Shown here piece by piece: positions 1 through 12,100 of a stretch of 64,000 nucleotides of DNA; position 1 is the stretch's first letter, and each line of letters starts with the position of its first letter. The notes under the pieces are model-generated. The model ran no database searches. It had not been told where the DNA came from and was given only the letters and a program-made list of their open reading frames with translations. A program made the position numbers and the translations under genes. Source of the DNA: Acanthococcus lagerstroemiae (lineage: Eukaryota; Arthropoda; Insecta; Hemiptera; Eriococcidae); contig CM063110.1 in NCBI GenBank assembly GCA_031841125.1, positions 32,007,214-32,071,213 of the forward strand. The letters run 5' to 3'.

Positions 1-289
1 TACCACTTCACAGAGTTATATCGTTTATGGGGCTTATTCACCTACCTATCTTCTTTCATTAATTTACCCTGTATCTGAAATTGAGGCCCTTGCAATGAGA
101 GGGGGGCGGGTTCTGATTGTATAACAGCATTTATTGTCCATGACCATTGTAGTACTTCCGCAGTTACAATCAGTGATGTCATTATCTTGATCAAATGCAA
201 TTCTCAAACAGTCTGTTGCCGAGTTCGCGAACATGGTTTATGTAACTTTAAATAGTCCCAATACTCACTATTGAACACCGACGACGACG
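1..289. other. Intergenic sequence, nothing recognised
   Basis: No open frame with recognisable homology, RNA gene or clear repeat boundary is visible here. It runs into the transposase remnant that follows, so some of it may be the unrecognised 5' part of that element. Confidence 0.4.
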
Positions 290-845
290 CTTGTCTTTCG
301 CTCGCAGTCACGTGCAGTGGCGAGAAGGGATTGGAGGCGGGTTTTCTTCAGCGGGACCAAATGGACGTGTAGGCATCTGGAGACACTCTGGTCAGTGATA
401 TGCTCAATGTATGTTTACACAGAGGTCGAATTTCTTCGGTGGTTCTGTTATGGTCTGGGGTGGTATTTCACGTGATGCTAGGACGGATTTCCATTTTTGT
501 GACTCTGGCATCGTGAACGCTTCAGTGTATATTGAGGACATTCTCCTAAATTATATTGCGTCTTATATGCCATTTGTGAATGCGGGCTCCTTGCTCATGC
601 AAGATAATGCATGACCGTATGTAGCACAACAGACGCCCAAATTCTTGGAAGAAGTCGGAATTGCACAACAGCCCAGACTTGAACCCAATTGGACACGCGT
701 GGGACAGACTCGGTAGACGCATGCAGGCCCGTAACACCCCCCCCCCCCATAAATTCCCTCAACGCATTGAGAACTGCCCTGCGTGAAGAATGGGAAGCGA
801 TATCACAGTGCCGAGCCATGATTCGGGCTCGTGCCCGCAACACGC
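290..845 (+). pseudogene. Tc1/mariner-family transposase remnant
   Basis: Decayed C-terminal half of a DDE transposase of the Tc1/mariner group, which in intact form cuts and pastes its own element. Visible landmarks in order: a W-R-R-V-F-F-S stretch like the conserved W..V.FSDE block (about 320-350), GGSVMVWGGIS (about 431-465), a Y.ED.L stretch, LLMQDNA (about 590-613), a PDLNP-like piece in another frame (about 675-690), and a C-terminal ALREEWEAI block (about 766-800). The frame is broken several times, including an early stop near 375, a stop directly after MQDNA and a run of 13 C at 738-750 that shifts the reading frame. It cannot make a working enzyme. The N-terminal DNA-binding half was not found and terminal inverted repeats were not identified. 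Confidence 0.8.
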
Positions 846-847
846 GT

Positions 848-975
848 TACCCGATGCGCAATCAGTTACCCATTAGTTACCCACGAAAAAGTTATCCATT
901 TGTAACTCTCGGTTACCCTCAGATTACCCAGAAATCTGTCAGTTCTCCTTGGGATTTTACGCATTGGGTACTAGG
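848..975 (+). repeat. GTTACCC-rich MITE, copy B1 (partial)
   Basis: Starts with GATGCGCAATCAG and continues as a chain of GTTACCC-like words (GTTACCC, GTTACCC, GTTATCC, GTAACTC, GTTACCC, GATTACCC) every 10-15 bases. The same chain occurs reversed at 6,413-6,556 and as a tandem pair at 57,530-57,814. It lies directly against the transposase remnant. Confidence 0.75.
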
Positions 976-1299
976 ATCAACTTCTGATTAGTTTTATCAA
1001 TAGTAATTTAGTGAACTTTTGTCGTCTTACATCTGTTTGTTACAGATACGAAATATGCGATTTTTTGCTACTTCATGAAATTTTTTTTGTGTGTATCGAC
1101 TATCGAGTATGTCTAAATGCCTCCACAGCGCATGCGTGAAAAGAGAATTGTTCTAGAAATATTATATAATTTCCAGTCATTTGCTGATGGTTCCCTTTTG
1201 CTAATAGAAGGAGAAGCATGATTTCTTTGGGGGTGGATAATGACTTTTGTCCAGCAGTGTATATAATCATACCGGAAGCGGCCCAACCTCCAATAGGGC

Positions 1300-1615
1300 C
1301 ACCTAGTGATACTAATTTTAAAAAAAAAGTGCACACAGGTAATGGTTTTGTTAACTTGTTTGAGATCGGTCAAATACAGTCCATTTTACCAGCCCCACAA
1401 GATGCATTTTGAAAAAGTAAATGGGGGCAGAAATTTGTGTACGTTCTCCGACCTCCCTAGGAACGATCAAAGTTTAGGGGGCTGGAGAAATGCTAGCCTC
1501 CCAACTTCAAATAGAGGTCTGGAGATGGGGGCGAAAATTTGTGTACAATTTGCAGGGTGACCATTCTCTGGAAAACCTGGAAAAGCCAGGAAAAAGTCAG
1601 GGAATTTTGGAATTT
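1300..1615. repeat. Minisatellite-like repeat D, fragment 1
   Basis: Contains phrases shared with 3,535-3,935 and, reversed, 4,700-5,230: AATTTGTGTAC, 'gacctccctaggaacgatca', 'agaggtctggagatgggggc' and 'ctggaaaacctggaaaa'. The gene-like open frames over it are by-products of the repeat. Confidence 0.65.
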
Positions 1616-2614
1616 TCAGCATTTTTCACCTAAACGTCAGGGAACTTTGTAAAAAAATCGAGTGCGAAATTCTGTAGTATTTCAAACAGATTTTACCCTA
1701 TTTCTTATTCAATAAAATTTTTTCTTCGCTTCTCTCAGGCAATTTTCTTATCTTTTTTCTTTCACAGGAGAAAGATGTGGGTAATACAACCCCCTCTCTT
1801 ATCGCAGTAGTACAGGGTGTGTTGGTATGATGAAATCGTTTTCATGGTATTCGTTTCGCGTCTACATCTTTCTATTGGCGGCTACGCACTTGACGTATTT
1901 CGTATGTGACTTCACGAACCATTTCACGAAAAATATGACTAAACGCGAACCAATCCATATGCACTTCTCCCAATATCAGCTGTTTCGTGTTTTCATCTCA
2001 TCCGGTTCGCGAGAATCTGAAAATCGGCGCGAAAAGATGCGAAAATGAAAAAAAAATATTCAGTCTAGTTCCTTTCCCCACTGTAAGAAATTTTTTGAGA
2101 AAGTCGTAATGAAATGAAAATTTGAAAACCAATGAATTCTCCTTCTGGAACATCCTGCCATCGGGTTTTTCTTCGGCTCCCTTCTCCTTCGCAAGTGTGG
2201 ATAAAAATGAATAAAAGGGACTTTCGAGATTTTGGGGAAAGAGTAACTAATCCACAAAATCTGAAAAAAATCTGAAGACCGCATAATAATTATTATCACG
2301 TTACGAAAGAGTCCACTGTTTTCAAATTTATGACCTTATATATCTATCGATACTCTTAAATTGAAGCCTCTTCGGCCTCCCCTGGTGCCATAATTTCCTA
2401 GATCCTTGACCACCTTTTTACTTTCATAGCATTTATCGTTAGATATGCTGCAGCTTTTTCACCTAGGTTTCAGAATTAATTTTAATAGTTATTTTCCTTC
2501 CTCCTAAACTATTCAGGCTCCACGAGGGAGGGGCTAATTCCGGTTACTCTAGTTTTCCTCGGGTTCCAAATTCTTTACGAGGTTTGAAAGTCACTTTTTT
2601 GGACAGGATAGCCA
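1616..2614. other. Intergenic sequence; short dispersed repeat near 2,150-2,300
   Basis: No gene recognised. The stretch 2,150-2,280 (phrases 'tttttcttcggctc' and 'taactaatccacaaaat') has counterparts near 61,970-62,400, so it is a dispersed repeat fragment. Confidence 0.45.
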
Positions 2615-2617
2615 ACC

Positions 2618-2805
2618 AAACTCTGAGTCGCTGATTTCGAATATCGCCTCAGATTTTTGTCTGACCCCTTCCAGAGCACTGTCGTAATACGAATTCAGCT
2701 TCTCCGGCGAAAAATTGCACGAAGTATCAAAATAGGGGTGGTTTTGTGTCGCTGATTTCGAATATCGTTTCCGATTTTTAATCTGGGCCAAATTTAAGCT
2801 CCTGT
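2618..2805. repeat. Imperfect direct duplication, period about 126 bp
   Basis: 'gagtcgctgatttcgaatat' near 2,625 recurs as 'tgtcgctgatttcgaatat' near 2,748, each followed by a CAGATTTTT/CGATTTTT-TCTG stretch. This is a local tandem duplication with no coding role seen. Confidence 0.6.
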
Positions 2806-2875
2806 GCTTTTTCAGTTGAGAAACTTTTACGGCGGTATTTTCTATTAGCAATACTTTGAATAAATAAAACTGTAT

Positions 2876-3190
2876 TTGTCTGGTTGGCCGAGTGGATAGC
2901 GCATTGATCTTAGAATATCCGGTGATCCCGGGTTCGAGCTCACGTAGCAACTCGTCAGAATTTTCGACCTATCGGCCAGAAGAGCCTAAGAGGGCTAAGA
3001 CAGTTCTAACAGCCTCCCTGACGTCTCTGAAGTAATGTTCGAAAGGGCGGATTCCAGGACTCGGGTGGAGAGCAAACTAGAGAAAGAGACCCTATTCGGT
3101 GACCTTAATTAGAAAGGGTGAATTCCGAGTCAACCGTTCCTTGTCCTACGCTCTTGCTACCTCATTGGTCACACCAGGAGGGACAGGATC
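2876..3190 (+). repeat. tRNA-derived SINE, copy S1
   Basis: The head carries RNA polymerase III promoter boxes: A box TGGCCGAGTGG (about 2,884-2,894) and a B-box-like GGTTCGAGCTC (about 2,931-2,941), separated as in a tRNA. The body (phrases AAGACAG.TCTAACAG.CTCC, 'gaaagggcggattccagga', 'ctcgggtggagagcaaa') is shared with copies ending near 31,170 (+), 48,200 (-) and 61,563 (-). It is a non-autonomous retroposon that would need LINE machinery to move. It is not a working tRNA gene, because the cloverleaf stems do not pair well. Confidence 0.8.
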
Positions 3191-3534
3191 CAAAAATTAT
3201 CCCTAAAATCGAATGTAGCGACCTCGAAAACCTATAAACCAATGTTCGAATTTTATTCTTTCACCCCCCCCCCCTTTACGATCGACATTAAGTCACACGG
3301 AAAAAAATCTATGAAGTCGTTAATTGACATGGCACCACCCTGCACCCCATAGAGCGCGTTTTCATTTCCATCATTAAATTTTTACACTCCCTCTGTTACA
3401 GCTCCACAAGCACACAATGGTTTAAAAAAATTTTGTGGAGTGATTGACGATATTCGCCGTTTACGATGTTCGAAAAAATTTGACCCCCTCCCCCTTTGCA
3501 TGTGTAATTTGTATTTGAAGGGTCTGGAAAACTG

Positions 3535-3935
3535 GAAAAATTGGCCTGGAAAACCTGGAAAAGTCAGGGAAATTCATTTCCGAACAGGAATGGATACCCT
3601 GATTTGCGTGTTTTGTGTATCCATCTTCCTCAATTTGTATACCCTTCCCTTTCCCTCTGTAGACGAGACAAGATAGGTAAACTGTTAGGTGCTGCCCCCA
3701 TTCCAAGTTGAGAAAGAGGTCCGGAAATGGGGGTAAAAATTTGTGTTCAATTTGCGTATATCGTGTATCGATCTCCCCCAATTTGTGTACCTCGCCAACC
3801 CCTCTATGGACCATACAATATGAATTACATATTTGGTGCATGCTCCCCCCCCCCAAGATGAGATAGAGGTCCGGAAATGGCGGCAAAAATTTGTGTACAA
3901 TTTGTGTACGCAATGTCTGTCCCCCTTCTCTCCCT
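3535..3935. repeat. Minisatellite-like repeat D, fragment 2
   Basis: Two units of about 160 bp, each reading 'gaggtccggaaatgg.gg.aaaaatttgtgt.caatttg.gta' and then 'caatttgtgtacc'. The same units occur in reverse orientation at 4,700-5,230, so the two blocks can fold on each other across about 0.8 kb. The 167-residue minus-strand open frame over this block is a repeat artefact. Confidence 0.7.
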
Positions 3936-4699
3936 GGCGTAAGCTCACAAATACTGTGGACCACTGGAATTTCAAACCAACTCCTAAAATGGGGTGATAA
4001 GAAATTTTACCCCTATCTTTTTTTTTTTTTTTTTTTTTTTCATACTTCGTTCAGTTCTGTTTGTTTTAGCACCCTACCCGTCTCTTAAACGCAGTAGTCT
4101 GCAGAACCTGGGCTAGTACATTTTCCCCCCGTTTCACTTAGTAAGTCTTTGCTGAATGAGAGGTCTTTAAATTTCTGTGCAGAAATGTACGTAATTCAGA
4201 GAAGTACATTTTACCATGATTGAAGAGATATTAGTCATATGAAGTAGCTATTTTCGTCGATTATTGAATCTGTATTTCTGAAAAGGAACACAGTTTCGTA
4301 CTTTCATATATCGTTCGTTTTAGCTTCTCAGTATTCTACTTTAAGTAATTCTTAGACGTGATAAAGTTCCTGTGATGTCTGAGTATGTCTCACCTCACTC
4401 CATCTCTTGAAACATTTTTCTTGATTGTATTTGTTAAATGCTCAGTCAATACTGCAATTTATAAGGAATATTTTGCTCATTTTACTATGTTAATTCTCAA
4501 TTTGGTTTAATATATCTAGTCATATAACACTTTAATTGTTTTTTTTTTCCCATAATTACAACCGTATTAACCTACCGAGGTATACTACACGAGACTGCTC
4601 TTTCGTCCTCACTGGATCCTCTACTCCAATTTAGGTAAGGAGGGAATACATTACTTCATTCTGTGTACAACTTAAATACAGGAGGGCGCTGACAGTTCC
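3936..4699. other. Intergenic sequence between inverted D blocks
   Basis: AT-rich, with a T run of about 22 bases at 4,019-4,040 and no recognisable gene. It is the spacer between the two oppositely oriented repeat-D blocks. Confidence 0.4.
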
Positions 4700-5235
4700 G
4701 AGTATGGTAAGTGAGAAATGGTCCATAGAGGGGAAGGGAAAGGTACACAAATTGGATAAGATCGATACACAAAATACACAAATTTCTCCAGCCCCACAGA
4801 CTTTGATCCTTCATAGAGAGGGCGGGGAACGTGTACAAATTTTAGGACCAGTGTACACAAATTACACAAATTGTACACAAATTTTTGCCCCCATTTCCGG
4901 ACCTCTATCTCAACTTGGATTGGGGGGGGCAGTAGCTAACAAGTTACCTATCTTGTGTGGTCCACAGAGGGGAAGGGAAGGGTACACAAATTGAGGGAGG
5001 TGGATACACGAAATACACAAATTGTACACAAATTTCTGCCGCAATTTCCAGACCTCTATCTAAAGTTGGGGGGCCAGCATTCCCCCCGCATTTTTGATCG
5101 TTCCTAGGGAGGGCGGGGAACGTACACAAATTCTAGGACCGGTGTATACACAAATTACACAGATTGTACACAAATTACACAAATTGTACACAAATTTTCG
5201 CCCCCATTTATTTTTTCAAAGTGCACTTTGGGTGG
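4700..5235. repeat. Minisatellite-like repeat D, fragment 3 (reverse orientation)
   Basis: Many copies of TACACAAATTG and ACACAAATT, for example four in a row at about 5,145-5,205, within longer units reading 'cccatttccggacctctatct' and 'gtccatagaggggaagggaa'. This is the reverse complement of the block at 3,535-3,935. Confidence 0.75.
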
Positions 5236-5987
5236 GGGGCTGGTGAAATGGACCTTCAAATACGGATATGAGGATTATTTTGAAAAACTAAACAGGATAG
5301 ATGAGTAGGCGTAACAACTGCTTAAGTAATTTTGTCGGTCAGCTTTCAGGATGAAGCATGTCATGCGTGAAAATTCAACACGTAACAGCCGCAAAAAGAC
5401 GGTTAAAATGACCGATGCCCCGTTTCTGCTTTATCTCGGATAAAACGATAAATTCGAAATACCATATCGGTCCAGTTCGTCGGTAAATCATAAATTATCA
5501 TAATTACACACGTTCGATCGGATAGATTAGCCGGAATTCGAGTTACGAGTATTGATAAGTATCCTCAGAAATTGACTTCACTATTACAGCCATTTATTTT
5601 TCACCCTCGAAAGAGCGGGTGAATGAATTCCGCAAATTGCAGCTGTTACTCGCCCGATGCGATGATGGCGCCAAAAATAGAATACTCACCAGTGGAACTC
5701 CGGAGAATTCATAATACTCCTTCGCCAGCATTCAATACAAAAATAAATATCCGGGATGACCTTTGCACAGCTTGAGATAGCATACGTTCAATTACCTTTT
5801 TTCTTCTCTCTTTCCTTTCATTCATGCTCTATCTCGAGCATGGATACAGATTATTCTGTGCAAGGGCTACCTGTTGTCGTTCTGCATGTATTCATGTTGA
5901 CGTGCGTTTTCGAAATTATGGATTTTATTTTTCGTAAAGTGGCGGCATTTTATTTGTGTTAGTGCGCGTGGAGTCTGAATCCGTGAA
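5236..5987 (+). other. Upstream region and presumed 5' UTR of nidogen
   Basis: No repeat recognised. It lies directly upstream of the nidogen start codon and should hold the promoter or the 5' UTR. I see no convincing TATA box or initiator and cannot place the transcription start; a separate upstream 5' exon is possible. Confidence 0.35.
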
Positions 5988-6182
5988 ATGCATTTAAACG
6001 CCCTCTTTTTAGCCCTATTAACGTTGAGCACTGCGAGCGCGGTGCCGATTAGCAAATTTTACTCTTTCGGTTCCGAACATGGTGATCGACAATTGCCGAA
6101 ATTTCAGTACCAGGCGTCCAGCGAAGAACTCCGATTGAAAGTACCGGTGAAATTCTACGCGGATAGCTTTTCGTCGTTGTAT
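5988..6182 (+). CDS. Ndg: Nidogen exon 1: signal peptide and start of NIDO
   Basis: Residues 1-65. A hydrophobic leader ([18 protein letters not shown]) is followed by FYSFG, GDRQLP and [14 protein letters not shown], typical of the NIDO N-terminus. Donor GTAAGT at 6,183, phase 0. Confidence 0.92.
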
Positions 6183-9100
6183 GTAAGTGATGAAGACTTC
6201 TTAAATTATTGTGCGTTGGTCGTTCACCCTAATCACCGATTTAATTATCAGCGAAATATCGGAATTCTTAATCATGCTGAATACTATTTATAGCGTTTAT
6301 TGCCCTTCATTAACTCGTGTCATGAACGGGCAATTATTTACACCTAAAATCACTTCGATTGACGAACTTGATGTATCTGTGTGTCCACTAAGAACTGTTC
6401 TTCCCGATACGCAAAGTCCCGCTAGTTACCCGGGTAACTAAAGGGGAACCAAGGGTAACTGATGGGTTTTCGGGTAATCTGAGGGTAACCGAGGGTTGCA
6501 AATGGGTAACTTTTCTGCGGGTCACTAGAGGGTAACTGATTGCGCATCAGGCTACTCAGAAGTGCAGCAACTGAGGGGAGTGGAAGCCTTCCCCCGCTCC
6601 ACCAACTTGGCCAGTGTGAAAAAGTTGGGAAATGTTACAGCAAAAATCACGTCGATTGATGAGCTTTATGTATCTGTGTGTCTACTAAGAACTGGTCCTA
6701 CTCAGGGCTGCAGCAACTGAGAGGAGCGGAAGCCACCCTGCCCCATCAACTCGGCCAGTTGGAAAAATACTGTTTGAGTTGGGGAAGATTACATTCAGTA
6801 GTGGATGGAGTTTTCGACGAAAAAATGTGCATATTTATTTTAGTTTATTTACAGCTTTTGTTCGGATGTGCGCGGAGTGCTCACCCCACCGAACGCACCC
6901 ATGGACGGGCATGCGCTCTTGTGGGCGGCCTACCCCTTTTCCATTCACTAGGCGACCATTCTTTTGCTAATCTGCCCCATTTTTCCTCTCCCCTCACCGT
7001 ATGTCCTCCAACGATCAGTTTCGATTTTTTGACCCTCCAGGCTATACCCTTGGCTCCTGTGGCTGTTACTATTTCTTCTAGATTAATCCTGTCCTTGATT
7101 CTGACCATTACGCTACGTAACATTCTAAAGTACGTTATCCTCAATTTTTCGTATTACCCTTTAGTCAATGACCAGGATTGGGCTCCGTAAGTGAGAATGG
7201 GTACCACACATCGCTCTAATATTTTGATGATGGGTTTTTTCTCCCGGAGACGGGGGCGGATTTCACTAAGCTCCCTCTTCCACCATGAACCCTCCTCCTA
7301 GGGTAGGCTACCCCTGGAGAAATCAGCAATTAAGAGGCAGGTTAGGCAACCCGCAGTGAGTTATTTTTTTCTCTCGGAGGCGGTGGCGGCGGATTTTACT
7401 TTTTTAGTTTATAGAGAGAAAAGATAATCGAAATTTCAAACTTAAAAAGTTGAAAAAAGTGACAATATTACTTTTGAAATTTTGTTCATCTTTTTCGGCA
7501 GGTTTCATCTAAGGAGTTGAACCCTAAAAAAATGCTAAGGTAGGGGGTCCAAATATCGACGATTTAAGCTTTTGACTCCTATAGATCAGCTACAAATGAT
7601 CCCAGAGGCGAAATTATAGGGAGTATGGGGGTTGAAACACCCTCCAATAATTTAGCAGTCGGCAAATTTTGAAACTGTTCATTTTAAATTTTCATCTTTC
7701 ATGAATGTTTGCTTGTTAATTTCTTTTTCAATTAAAAAATATTTCGATGAAAAATCGGCAAATTTTTAATTTTTCGAAAATGTCATCGAATTTTTAGTTT
7801 CCAAAAAATATTTGTCGGCAAATTTCCTCCCTAAACTTAGAGTCCCCACAATTTTGTAGTTTCACTTTAAACAAGCACCATAATGACATTTGTGTAGATG
7901 AATCGTGTAAAAATTGTGAAATCATTACTCTTATCAGATTTGAATTTTAGAAGCTTAGTTTCGAGCTAAATTAGAAATCTGATTTAATATTTGAAATTAG
8001 CTAAAAGAAAAGGTATTTCTAAAGAGTTTTTAATTTGTCCCTCAGAATTTTTCTTTCGATTTATTACCTGGCGGAGAAGGAGAGAAAGTTCAGAATTGAA
8101 GTACTCGTAATTTATTTAAACACTTTTTTTTTTTTTTTTTTTTTTAATGAAACGCTTTGATTTTTTGTTTGATTTTTCAAATCAACTCTTCGTTCATTTA
8201 GAAATTAAAATTTCAGTTTTGATAGCCAAATTGGAGGTAGATCGGAAGTTCAACATTTGCCGTCAGTGACCCACGAAGTTACTATTTCGATAGGTTATCC
8301 AATCGTAAATTTGAAATTTTCTAGCCGTGGGGGGGGGGGAGGAAGAGGTTATACTCCAGTCGTCCCAGCAACGGCGCCCCTGGAAGTGTTACCCGAAAGA
8401 TGTTAAAAATATAGATTGGATTTCGGCAAATATTCTTCATTTCTCTGAGAATGCTGTGTGCAATACAGTAGAGTACCTCTGATGTTTTGAAGGGCGTTAT
8501 GAACTGGAAAATTGTGGGCATTGTTTGAAGTCCCTTCCATGGTCGGTATATGCATTTTTTCATACACGAATTTTGGTCGTCTGTATACTCATTATATGGT
8601 GGTCCTGATTTTACGATTGTAGAACTTCGATGGGCTCCAGAATGATTTTACCGTAGCATCAATAAGAGGTGGGCAATTGGGAATATTGCTCCCCTGACCT
8701 GACATGCAAGTTATCCCCTCCTGAACATAGACGGCGGAATTTGGAGGAAGAAAATAGGACAGCTGCTAGAGGTCACTCATTAATTACGTAAGGACGATTT
8801 TGGCCATTTTGACACCCCGTACCCCCATGTAAGGACATATAAGATTAACTGACTACCGTCCGCCTTCTTACGTAAGATTTTTTCATAAATTTTCCTAAAA
8901 AGTTGTGAAACAAATACATTTTTTTTTGGGGGGGGGGGGAGCGGGGGTTAACCTAGTTAATGTGAAAAATCTGTCACTATATGGAAATTTTTGAAGTGTG
9001 TTGAGTTTCCACCACAGACAGATTTCACTGTACGTCTATTTATTCATATTTAGCGGCTGCATATAAAAAATATGTCGCCTGAGTAGTGGTTACGTTAAAA

Positions 9101-12100
9101 CTAAGGTAATAAAATATTACGTAATAATGGCTTTCATCCCTCCCTCCCAAGTCAGGTCACCCCCTCCCCCTCAGGGTCCTCACGTAGTTAATAAACGACC
9201 CCCTAGGCGTTTTGCTTCTCGGACCATTCGAAAGGTTTCCTAGGACCAACAGTGGGTCCGGAAACCATCGACAAACGTCGTGCTAATCTATTAAATTCAT
9301 TCAATTTTCAGGTCAATACAAATGGACTCATATCATTTTCGGTACCATTATCAGAGATTGTCAATGTTCCATTTCCATTGGAATATCCAGTTATAGCTGC
9401 TTTCTATAGTACAATCGATATTAGAGGCACTGGAAACATCTATTATAGAGAAACTGCGAGCTTGCCGTTACTCTCCAAAGCCACCGATGACATTCGACAA
9501 GCTTTTCCAATCAAAGGCCGGGAATTCTCAGCATCTAGCTTAGTTATAGCAACATGGGATCATGTTGGTTACTTCCGTCAGGGAACAGATAAAGTTAGTA
9601 TTATTTTTTTCAAATCCCTAATCTAGCGTAGGTATTTATCAATTTACAAGCGCATAGAAAAGTCAGTAGTGTAAGCAACCTAATTTGTTAGGCTTAGAAG
9701 TCTGAAAAGATTCTGAGGCATAAATTTCATCATTTCTCTTAATAGTACCTATGTGTAAGTAACAGCTGAATTCTCAACTTTGTTTATTTCATACCATTAC
9801 AGGTGAATACATTTCAAATTGTAATCGCAACAAATGGCAGCGAATCATTCGTGCAATTTTTGTATGCCGACGATGGTATACAGTGGTTACAAGGTCAAGG
9901 CACCCCTAATGTTACCGGATTACCGGATGCAAAAGCTCAAGCTGGACTTAGCGCCTACAATGGTCGAATTCTTATGCTCCCGGGTTCCGGTACCGATCAG
10001 ATTCGGAACTTGGTTCGGTAAGACATGATTATTAGGTACTTTCTATTGCTAGATTTGTCATTTTGTACGAACTCTGCCTGCAAATCCGGAGAGTTGTCTG
10101 TATGTCTCTGGTATTAACGGTCTATAAGTACAAGGACGACTTCATATTCGCCACGAGACAGCATTTTGCCCTGGGTTGAATGTGCCCTCCGGGACACTGG
10201 GAAATTTCCCAGTGGGCCACAACTTAAATAGTCAAAATAGGGGCCGGTCTGGCTGGTTCTTTCAAAAATTGAAATAAGAATGACTAGAGAGAATATTATA
10301 GAACGAGTTCAGATGATGCGCTTGTGTAAAATATAACGATATAACATTGTAACGTCTCATTGTGAATAACAAACAGTGATTTTACTTTGTGCTGGCTGTA
10401 AAACGACAATCCCCTTTTCCTACTTTTATTCCAGTTGGATCAACGTGGAACACACTTAGGTCTTCTAGTGATTTGTAAAAGGGAACAATGACGAAATGCG
10501 TTCATTCTTACCCCCACCCCCCAATTTCTGAATGTTTCATTTGTGAATGATAAAATAATGAAAGAATGGTACATTCTTTTTCCTCCATTCGGTGCCTCTG
10601 ATAGCAAGATGTACTTTCTTTTTCGACGGAACGCTTCTCCTTTCCCAAAAACTAGCTTGAAATGTTTCGTGTAGAGATCATCGAAATAGGAGTTTTCGGG
10701 TCGCAGAGTTTAGAAATTTCACCAGATTTTTCATTAAATTCTAATTTGAGTTCCAGAATCCAAATTTGAGACCTACAGTGTTCAAATTTAACTCCTCTTG
10801 AAAATTCGAATAATGTATCAATCAGGAGAAGTTTTTCACGTCGCCGAATTCAAAAACTCTATCAGTTTCGTTGTCGAACAGAGCGAGCATAGCCCCAAAA
10901 GTCAAAATTGACTCTTTTTAAATATGTAACCAAAATTGACTTTCCTTGGGAAAACGGGCAGAGATCAAATTAGGGATTTTCTGGGTCTCTAACTTCGATA
11001 ATTTCATTAGATTTCTCTTAGGATCCCGATTTAATTTTCAAAAGGGGAAACTCGACTCTCGAAGTGATCAAAATTGGCTGATCTAAAACCGAATCATGTA
11101 TTGAAAAGAAAGAGGAGGTGGTCGGTTGGTCAATTTGAAAATACTATCATTCATCACCTGGTTAAATATTCGATGTGAAAGCCCGAAGTAGACAAGTTTG
11201 GTTTATTCTTTCAACATTTTTTAACCATCAAATCACTGAAATCCAAACTGGAGAAAAAATTCCAAAATTTTCCAAAAACGACAATTGGGGACATTCAAAC
11301 CTCCTCCGCCCCCCCCTCAACAAAAAAACAACACTAAAATTTCTTTGGGTCTTAACGTAGAATAATATTTTGCCAATCTCTATAAACTTCAGTGTTGGTT
11401 TGTGATTGAAACCAACTTTAATGAACTTCTCCTTTAAAGATAACACCCGCACAGTGGCATTTTACTCAAAAATGAAGTCCAGTCAAAGATACAACAGCCG
11501 GTATTGAATTTTTAATTTCCTCCCCCTCCCCCTTAAAAAACCCAATAAAATGACTTGTATTTTGATAGTTTATTACATTTTTAGAAAATTACGTGCTGCC
11601 TCTGAAAGTTTGCTGTTTGACGATTTGAATTTTTCGGAACAGGATTTTTGTAATTATGAAAGTAGAAGAGTTGAAAGACATGATAATCGAACTGGAGAGA
11701 GGAGAGGAGAAAACAGGACTAGATATTAACGCGGACAAAACAAAAATTGTATCGAACAAAAACGGGGAAACTCTGGCTTATAATGGGAAAAAGATAGAGT
11801 TGGTACAAGAAATTAAATATTTAGGCCAAATTAATGATCTCATTTAATAAAACTAAGAACTTGGAACTCGATACGAGAATAGCCAACTCTTGGAAAAAAT
11901 TCTGGTCTTTGAAAACAATTTTCAAAGGTAATTTTTCGAGAAGACTCAAAGGGAAAATTCTGATCAGCTGTGTCTTCCCCGCACTGTCGTACGGGTGTCA
12001 GACCTGGTCGCTCACAAAACAAGAAGAAACAAAAATAGAGACCCATAATATGGAAAGAGCAATTCTGGGTATTCAGAGGAGGGATAAGAAAAAAATTTCC

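Noticed and set aside
2876..2950. tRNA gene at the SINE heads
   Set aside because: A and B boxes are present but the acceptor and anticodon stems do not pair, and the same sequence is linked to a repeated body at several places.
3461..3964. 167-residue minus-strand open frame
   Set aside because: It is made of minisatellite-like repeat units and repeats itself, so it is not a gene.
6678..7190. 170-residue plus-strand open frame in nidogen intron 1
   Set aside because: The minus strand of the same bases reads as the end of a LINE reverse transcriptase, so the plus frame is a shadow.
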